A stretch of 64,000 nt of DNA from Thalassia testudinum (taxonomy: Eukaryota > Streptophyta > Magnoliopsida > Alismatales > Hydrocharitaceae), in NCBI GenBank assembly GCA_037157565.1, contig JAZHRO010000013.1, positions 75,261,501 through 75,325,500 on the forward strand, given 5' to 3'. This document shows positions 57,732 to 64,000 of this stretch, piece after piece; within the stretch, counting starts at the first letter, position 1; each line of letters opens with the position of its first letter. The position numbers and the translations under genes were made by a program. The notes under the pieces are model-generated. The model was given only the letters and a program-made list of their open reading frames with translations, had not been told where the DNA came from and did not search any database.

Positions 57732-59086
57732 TTACTGGTTAGGCTCAAAGGTTTTTCTATGAATGAGTCGGTCGTGAACGGCTTTCATTTTCTCCTTATA
57801 CAGTCGACTATTATCAAAGGCGTCCCGACGGATTTCTTCGAGCTCAGATAATTGCATGGTCCTCTGCGCACCGGCTAACTGGGGATCCATGTTACACTGC
57901 TTGACAGCCCAGTAAGCCCAGTGTTCCAATTCGACAGGAAGATGGCAGGCCTTACTGAAGACCAGCGATAAGGCGACATGCCTATCGGGGTCTTGAAAGC
58001 GGTCCTGTATGCCCACAGGGCATCATCAAGTCGTGTGGACCAGTCTTTCCTATCAGGTCTCACAGTCTTTTGTAAAATGTTCTTGATTTGTCTATTGGAG
58101 ACCTCAGTCTGCCCATTTGTTTGTGGATGATACGGGGTGGCAATGCGGTGGTTTACCCCGTATTTTCTAAGTAGGGCACGGAATTGGGAATGGATAAAAT
58201 GGCTTCCACCATCGCTGATCATGGCCTTGGGTATTCCAAACCGTGAAAAGATGTTCTTCTTCACAAAGTCCATGACAGTCTTGTGTTCACATCGTCGGGT
58301 GGCGACAGCTTCAATCCATTTGGAAACATAGTCTACTGAGACCAGGATGTACTCGAAGCCGTTGGATAGTGGAAAGGGGCCCATAAAATCGATACCCCAA
58401 ACATCGAAGATTTCGACAATCAAAATGGGCTGAAGGGGCATCATATCTTTCTTGGTCATGGTCCCCAGTGTTTAGCAGCGTGAGCAAGTTTTGGCAAAGA
58501 TGTGTGCATCCTTAAATAGGGACGGCCAGTAAAATCCAGACTGCAACACTTTTGCAGCTGTTTTCTTTCCAGAGAAGTGGCCGCCACATGCTTGGTCATG
58601 ACAAAAGGAAAGCACACTCTGAACTTCATCTTCAGGGATACACCTTCTGATGATCTGATTAGCACAGAGGCGAAACAGCATGGGATCATCCCAGAAATAG
58701 TGCTTGGCCTCAGCCAAGAACCTGTCCCGTTGCTAACTAGACCAGCTGTGCGGGGTTTGTCCTATAACCAGGTAATTAACGTAGTCGGCATACCATGGCA
58801 TTTTCTTGTCTTGCACGGCTAGGATGTGTTCATCAAGGAAGGTATTAGATAGAGGTAGGGAGGGTCCAATGTGGTCTGGATGAAGTCTCGATAAGTGATC
58901 AACCACCACATTTTTCGATCCGGCCTTGTCTCGGATTTCCAGGTCAAATTCCTGCAAAAGTAGGATCCATCTGATGAGCCTGGGCTTTGCGTCCTTTTTG
59001 GCCAACAGGTGTCGGATGGTTGAATGGTCAGTGTAAATAGTCACGTGGGATCCCAGCAAGTATGAGCGAAATTTTTTCAAGTCCAA
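57732..59086 (-). pseudogene. Athila RNase H end and integrase remnant
   Basis: Segments in changing frames: RNase H end 59086-58733 ([22 protein letters not shown]), integrase zinc finger 58717-58472 (HDQACGGHFSGKKTAAKVL, FAKTCSRC), integrase core 58459-57875 ([46 protein letters not shown]) and end 58016-57732. Stops stand at 58733 and 58472, the latter directly after the last Cys of the zinc finger. A frameshift follows GMSPYR. The three acidic catalytic residues are still there. Confidence 0.9.
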
Positions 59087-59089
59087 ATA

Positions 59090-61321
59090 CTACAGCGAGC
59101 AACCTTTTTCTGTGACAGTATAATTACGTTGGGCGTCGTCCAACGTTTTGCTCGCGTAGTAGATCACCACGAGCTTCTTGTCTTGCCTTTGTCCCAGGAC
59201 AGCACCTATGGCAAAATCTGATGCATCGCACATAATCTCAAAGTCCTGGGACCAGTCTGGGGGTTGACATACAGGTGCGGTGGAGACTAAGTCTCGGAGA
59301 GTGTGATAAGCTTGGATGCAATCAGGAGACATGTGGAATATGGCGTCGTTGGCTAGAAGGTCGGTCAAGGGTTTTGAAAGCTTGGAAAAGTCTTTGATGA
59401 ACCTTCGGTAGAAGCCAACATGTCCTAGGAAGGAGCGAATCTGCCGAACCGAACTGGGTGGAGGAAGTTTGGAAATTAAATCAACCTTAGCTCGATCTAC
59501 CTCGATACCCCTATGCGAGACGATGTGACCGAGGATAATTCCTTCTTGAACCATAAAATGGCTCTTTTCCCAACTTAACACCAAGTTAACCTCGATACAT
59601 CGTTTCAGAATTTTCTCCAAGTTGCTTAGACAATGGTCGAATGAATTCCCGAATACAGAGAAATCATCCATAAAGACCTCCAAGTATTCACCCACCATTT
59701 CTGAAAAAATGGCTAGCATGCAACGCTGGAAGGTCGCAGGTGCGTTGCATAACCCGAACGGCATTCGACGGAATGCAAACGTGCCATACGGGCAAGTGAA
59801 TGTGGTCTTTTCCTGATCTTCTGGAGCAATTGCGACTTGGTTATATCCTGAATATCCATCCAGGAAGCAAAAATACTTCTGCCCTGCCAATCTTTCAAGG
59901 ATTTGGTCAATGAATGGCAAGGGGAAGTGGTCCTTCTTAGTGGCTTCATTAAGCTTCCTATAATCAATACACACCCGCCATGCGGTAGTGGTGCGGGTGG
60001 GGATGGATTCGCCAGCATCATTGGTGACAACGGTGAGCCCAGCTTTCTTTGGAACCACTTGAGTGGCGCTCACCCAAGGGCTATCGGAGATAGGGTAGAT
60101 GATGTCGGCATCAAGCCACTTGATGATTTCTTTTTTAACGACCTCCCGCATGTTAGGGTTTAAACGTCTCTGCATCTGGCGGGAAGGTCGGGCCCCGTCT
60201 TCCAGGCAAATCTTATGGGTGCAATAGGTGGGGCTAATTCCTCTTAAATCCGAAATGGTCCAACCAATGGCGGCCCGATGTTCTGAAAGGGTCGTAGTCA
60301 ACCTGAGTTCCTGATCCTTGGTTAGATGAGAATTAATAATCACTGGGAAGGTCTGGTCAGGTCCCAAGAAGACGTACATGAGATTCTCGGGCAATGGTTT
60401 AAGTTCGGGTGCAGGTGGGACCACAGTCGATGGGAAGGGAAAGGGCGGTAGTTGATCAACATCGATCTCTTCAAATGGTGTCATGTGATGATACTCAGCC
60501 TTACAGAGGTCCACGGGTAATGATGGTGACGGGTCAGAACTATGGGTTTGGTGGTCTGAGACAGGACTGAGGGTGAGGCATTCCTCGATTAAAGTTTCCA
60601 CGGGATCATGTTCCTCAATGTAATCGCAATCAAAAGACTTTGTCGCCCGGAAGATATCCAATTGTATTTTCCTATTCCTAAAGGCGATTTCCATACATCC
60701 CGTGTCGCAATCAATGTTTGCTTTAGCCGTAGCTAAGAAAGGTCTGCCTAAAATTATGGGTGCATTCTGTAATTTTTCAGGGACTTCCATGTCGAGCACC
60801 AAAAAGTCGACCGGGAAATAGAAGTCCTTGACCCGTACAATTACGTCCTCGACAACCCCTTTCGGGGTTTTCACAGATCTATCAACCAGCTGGATGGTGA
60901 CAGGGGTTGGCGTCAGCTCCCCAAAACCAAATTGGTGGTACAGGGTTGTTGGAATTAGATTGATAGAAGCACCTAGGTCCAGGAGCGCTCTATCAAATGT
61001 CATGTCCCCGATATTGCAGGAAATCAGGGGCGTTCCTGGGTCAGTTTGCTTGAGTGGAAGGTTGCTTGATATCACGAAACTTGCTTGCTCAGAAAGTACA
61101 ACCTTCCTAGGTGCTTGCGGTCTCGACTTACGCTTGGGTGTACAGGCATCCTTTAAGAACTTGGTGTAAACAGGGATGTGTTTAACGGCTTCTAGGAGCG
61201 GAATATTAATCTGTACTTGCTTAAAAATTTTCAACAGCTCCTTAGTTTCCACAGTATTCTTCTTTTTCTTGATTGTCTCCAAGGCCTCAGGGTAGGGTGT
61301 TTGAATGTGGATTGGTTCCAT
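59090..61321 (-). pseudogene. Athila protease and reverse transcriptase, longest open part
   Basis: 743 codons. Aspartic protease with DLGASINLIP near residue 115 and ILGRPFLATAKANID about 80 residues further. RT with RVCIDYRKLNEATKKDHFPL, FLDGYSGYNQ, MPFGLCNAPATFQRCM and FMDD near residue 550 (59662-59673). RNase H begins with MCDASDFAIGAVLGQ and is cut at TAG 59090 by a small frameshift within TEKGCSL. RT catalytic residues are present; the whole is disabled by the downstream break and by upstream stops. Confidence 0.93.
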
Positions 61322-61584
61322 GTCTGGGTCCTTGGTTGGTGCCTCTTATGAGTCGGGTATTTCAACAGGTAAAGTCTCGGGGGGAGTCGGTCATTTGGGA
61401 TCCTGGGTTTTGGTGCCACTTCTCAAGGTCACCGCATTCGCAGAGGCATTGGGGCCATCGAGTGATCCTTGAGGAGACGAGGACGAAGAAGCGCCAAACC
61501 CAGGAGGTGTTTGCAGGGCTAGCTGGACCATGTGAGCTTGCCCGGCATTGCTTTGGAACCCTTACGAATTGGGGCCTCTGTTAA

Positions 61585-63117
61585 TTATATTTCGCGGGTT
61601 CGGTTGTGGTTGGGAAGTAGGGATCCTTGTTGTCTACAGTCCAAGAGTTGGCTTAACTGTCCCTTTACCAAGGCCATTTCCTCCTGATGTTTTTGGTTCA
61701 TGTCAGCCATCATCTTTATTAAGGTATCCATTTGGTTTTGTGGGGGAGGGGCCGCCCTATTCTGGTTATATTGGGGTCTAACTGGTGGTCCTTGCTGATG
61801 GGGGGGCAAGTGTGGCTGCTGGTTTGGCCTGGGCTAGTTTTGGAATTGCGGTGGTTTCTGGTTTGTCCAACCAAAGTTGGGGTGGTTACGCCAGCCGGTG
61901 TTGTAAGTGTTGGAGAAAGGGTCAAGTTTTGCATAACCTTGGACGGCTTGCACATCTTCTAGGATAGCCGATGTTGATGAGGAGGGAAGGGAGTAATCAA
62001 GGGTCGAGGGAGCAAAGGTCCCTCCCTGGAACGTGGTCAGGGGTTGTTCCAGGTTCATTTGGGTTAAGGGATGGACTAGGTCAACATTATGTGCTCCCTT
62101 TGCTAGGGAGAAAGTCTGCAAGGGGTTCCTGGTCTGATTCAGTAGCTCATCAATCTTTTTGTCCACCAATTCCACTCGATCCAACTTTTTGGCAATGATG
62201 TCCATGTCAACCATTCCAGAATTTGCTTGCACCTCATAAATCCCGTCACGGGGTTGACTGGACCTATTAAACTGGTTCATGGAGGCATTGTTGAGCGAAT
62301 TCTCGCTCATAGACTCAAAGAGCTCAAACACGCTCTCCTCATCTTTGTTTAGGAAGTTTCCCCCGCATGAGGCATCAAGTAGGTTGTTGTCCAGACCGTG
62401 GTAGAAGATCTGGGCCAATTGCCACCTTGGAACTTCGTGGTGTGGGCATTTCCTCAAAAGTTCATTAAATCTTTCCCACGTCTCATGAAATTGTTCCCCA
62501 CCCTGGAGTGTGAAGGTAGTGATAGCTCTTCTGAGGGCATTGGTCTTTCCTATGGGGAAGAATTTCTTTAAAAATGCATGCCTCAGTTCTTCTCAGGTGG
62601 TGATGGGTCTACCTAGGGTTCTAAGCCAATGAGAAGCCTTGTCTCTTAATGAGAAAGGGAACATCTTGATTAGAACAATGTTAAGGCTAATGTTCCTAGG
62701 TTTCACTGTTCGTGCTATGCGGTCGAGATCGTCTAGGTGCTGAAAGGGGTCCTCATTTGAGCTTCCATGAAAGTGGCTTTGGATCAGACTTAAGACATTC
62801 GATTTTAGCTCAAAATCATCTCCCCCCTCGGGGATCCTAAGGTGGGGCTTGACTCTAATAGCAGAAGGGTTATAAAAATCACGGAGAGGTCTTGGCTGGT
62901 CCTGAAATGGCGGTAAATCAAGTGGTGGTTGTCCTGGTATGTCGTGGAAAGGTGGTGGTGGTTGTTCTTGTGGGTTCTGTAACCGTTGTATGGCTTGCAT
63001 GATGGTGTTGATTTGTTGTTGTTGAAGCCGATGGTTAGCATTGATTTGAGCTTGGATGATGGCCATAGCATTTAGTGGGGGTTGATTCTCAGCCTCATAT
63101 ACCCTAGGTTCAGCCAT
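61585..63117 (-). pseudogene. Athila gag remnant
   Basis: ATG at 63117 opens MAEPRVYEAENQPPLNAMA. A Gln-rich stretch and the retrotransposon gag domain (PHLRIPEGGDDFELK, FHGSSNEDPFQHLDDLDR, KMFPFSLRDKASHWL) follow. One frame continues to 61585 but is cut by TGA at 62593-62595 (Trp position), TAG at 61834-61836 (Gln position) and TAA at 61585-61587. The part after the second stop is Pro/Gln-rich with a helix DTLIKMMADMNQKHQEEM. Confidence 0.9.
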
Positions 63118-64000
63118 GTTTTCAATAGAATTACGTCGCCTAGATTCCTGCCCCAAAACACACAACTCGGGATGCAGTGAGCGCCTCTTGTGCATACACT
63201 AGAGAAGAACAGGAGGGGATGCGGAGGGCGACAGAAGCGAGAAATGTGTTTCAATCAAGCACCCAAGCCTAGTCCTTATGGTGTATTCCTCAGGAGACCT
63301 AGAAATCTCACAAAGGGTGATTAAGTCCGTAAGCACTGGACTCCCCTTCCCAAGGCTAATCTGGCCAGGTTGATTATGAGGGGATTGCAGGGAAGGTTCT
63401 TCCTTTGGCTTGCACCTCCGGTTCCATAGACCCCACAACCGCGGTCATTTGACACTGCCCCGCAGCCTAGTCACCAGATTCTACCAAGGGAATGAAAGCC
63501 AAGTGCCTAGCGAACAAAACCTCGCCTTTTGAGACTTAACTCAGTCCTGCCTAGGGCATGTCTACTCAGTTTTAAAGGGTTAGGATAGTGCTTGTGCTTA
63601 GGGTGATATGATGAGGCGTTGATTGGGGTGGTGTCTCTTAATTTTCCACTTTCAAAGTATGTGCTTCTAGCAAAACATGGTTTTCAAGCAGGGATTTGTT
63701 AAGATGTGGTGTCTTTTAGTGTTTCATCCTTGAGTACTTTTCAGGGTTGACGTGTCTTAATGTTTTCAAACAAGTTTCAGTGGACACATCAAGTTCTGCA
63801 CACAACTTGGTGAAAGTAGATTTCCTTTTCTTTTGTAGAGGCTCTAAAACCCTAGTGTACTCATCCTGATGATCATGCAGCTTCTATTAGATGAGTCAGT
63901 TTTAGGGTTGAGTGGTGCGACCCAGGTCAATTCACGGTGGCTTTGCAAACACCACTCATGAAAAAGAAAAGAACACTCCAAGAATTTATTAAGAATGTTA
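63118..64000 (-). other. Athila 5' leader and possible start of the 5' LTR
   Basis: On the minus strand 63440-63476 reads TGGTGACTAGGCTGCGGGGC then AGTGTC, which resembles the degenerate primer-binding and leader region of Tat/Athila elements. If so, 63477-64000 is the 3' end of the 5' LTR. No gene is seen. The sequence does not visibly match 52.1-52.9 kb, so pairing with the probable left LTR is not confirmed. Confidence 0.35.

Larger units (their letters stand above)
57732..63117 (-). mobile_element. degenerate Athila-type Ty3/gypsy retrotransposon
   Basis: Gag, protease, RT, RNase H and integrase follow in this order on the minus strand from 63117 to 57732. The protease motif DLGASINLIP and the RT box VFMDDFSVFG are characteristic of the Athila clade. 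Stops and frame changes interrupt every domain. The 5' leader extends right to about 63480 and the 5' LTR would be beyond, so the element leaves the window. Confidence 0.92.

Overview
The window is nuclear DNA from a flowering plant. Genes are intron-split or of the large plant-only PPR class, intergenic space is filled with nested LTR retrotransposons and LINEs, and a telo-box lies in a 5' UTR. Nothing in the sequence lets me assign the species. I see no bacterial-type system, CRISPR array, rRNA or tRNA gene.

Left part (1-10 kb). The end of a hAT-like element (1-1292) interrupts a decayed minus-strand LINE (about 1293-5060). A complete 1.37 kb LTR element without coding capacity (5095-6463) has 5-bp target-site duplications. 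These elements lie upstream of three plus-strand exons (6708-8619) that form the 3' end of a conserved plant gene. Its earlier exons are outside the window.

Gene-fragment region (10.9-16.7 kb). All pieces point to the minus strand: two exon-like pieces of an unidentified gene, a piece of the 3' end of a PPR gene, and a broken genomic copy of PRP3 with its introns. A LINE tail and a copia fragment are inserted in it. The intact source-like genes are close by: a single-exon PPR gene at 16.77-18.88 kb and a complete PRP3 gene at 40.2-48.0 kb.

Nested retrotransposons (19.95-37.9 kb). A Ty1/copia element (19957-37907, TSD TATCT) carries in its gag gene a Ty3/gypsy chromovirus (25566-35944, TSD TCTCC) with 2.7-kb LTRs. 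Two solo LTRs of the same gypsy family lie further right (48808-51436 and 52856-55476, each with its own TSD).

Right part (56-64 kb). A degenerate Athila-type Ty3/gypsy element runs on the minus strand and continues out of the window. The second solo LTR sits in sequence that looks like its 3' LTR.

Functionally, the genes expected to work for the plant are PRP3 (U4/U6 snRNP splicing factor), the PPR protein (organelle RNA processing or editing) and the partial conserved gene. Almost everything else is mobile DNA in different states of decay.
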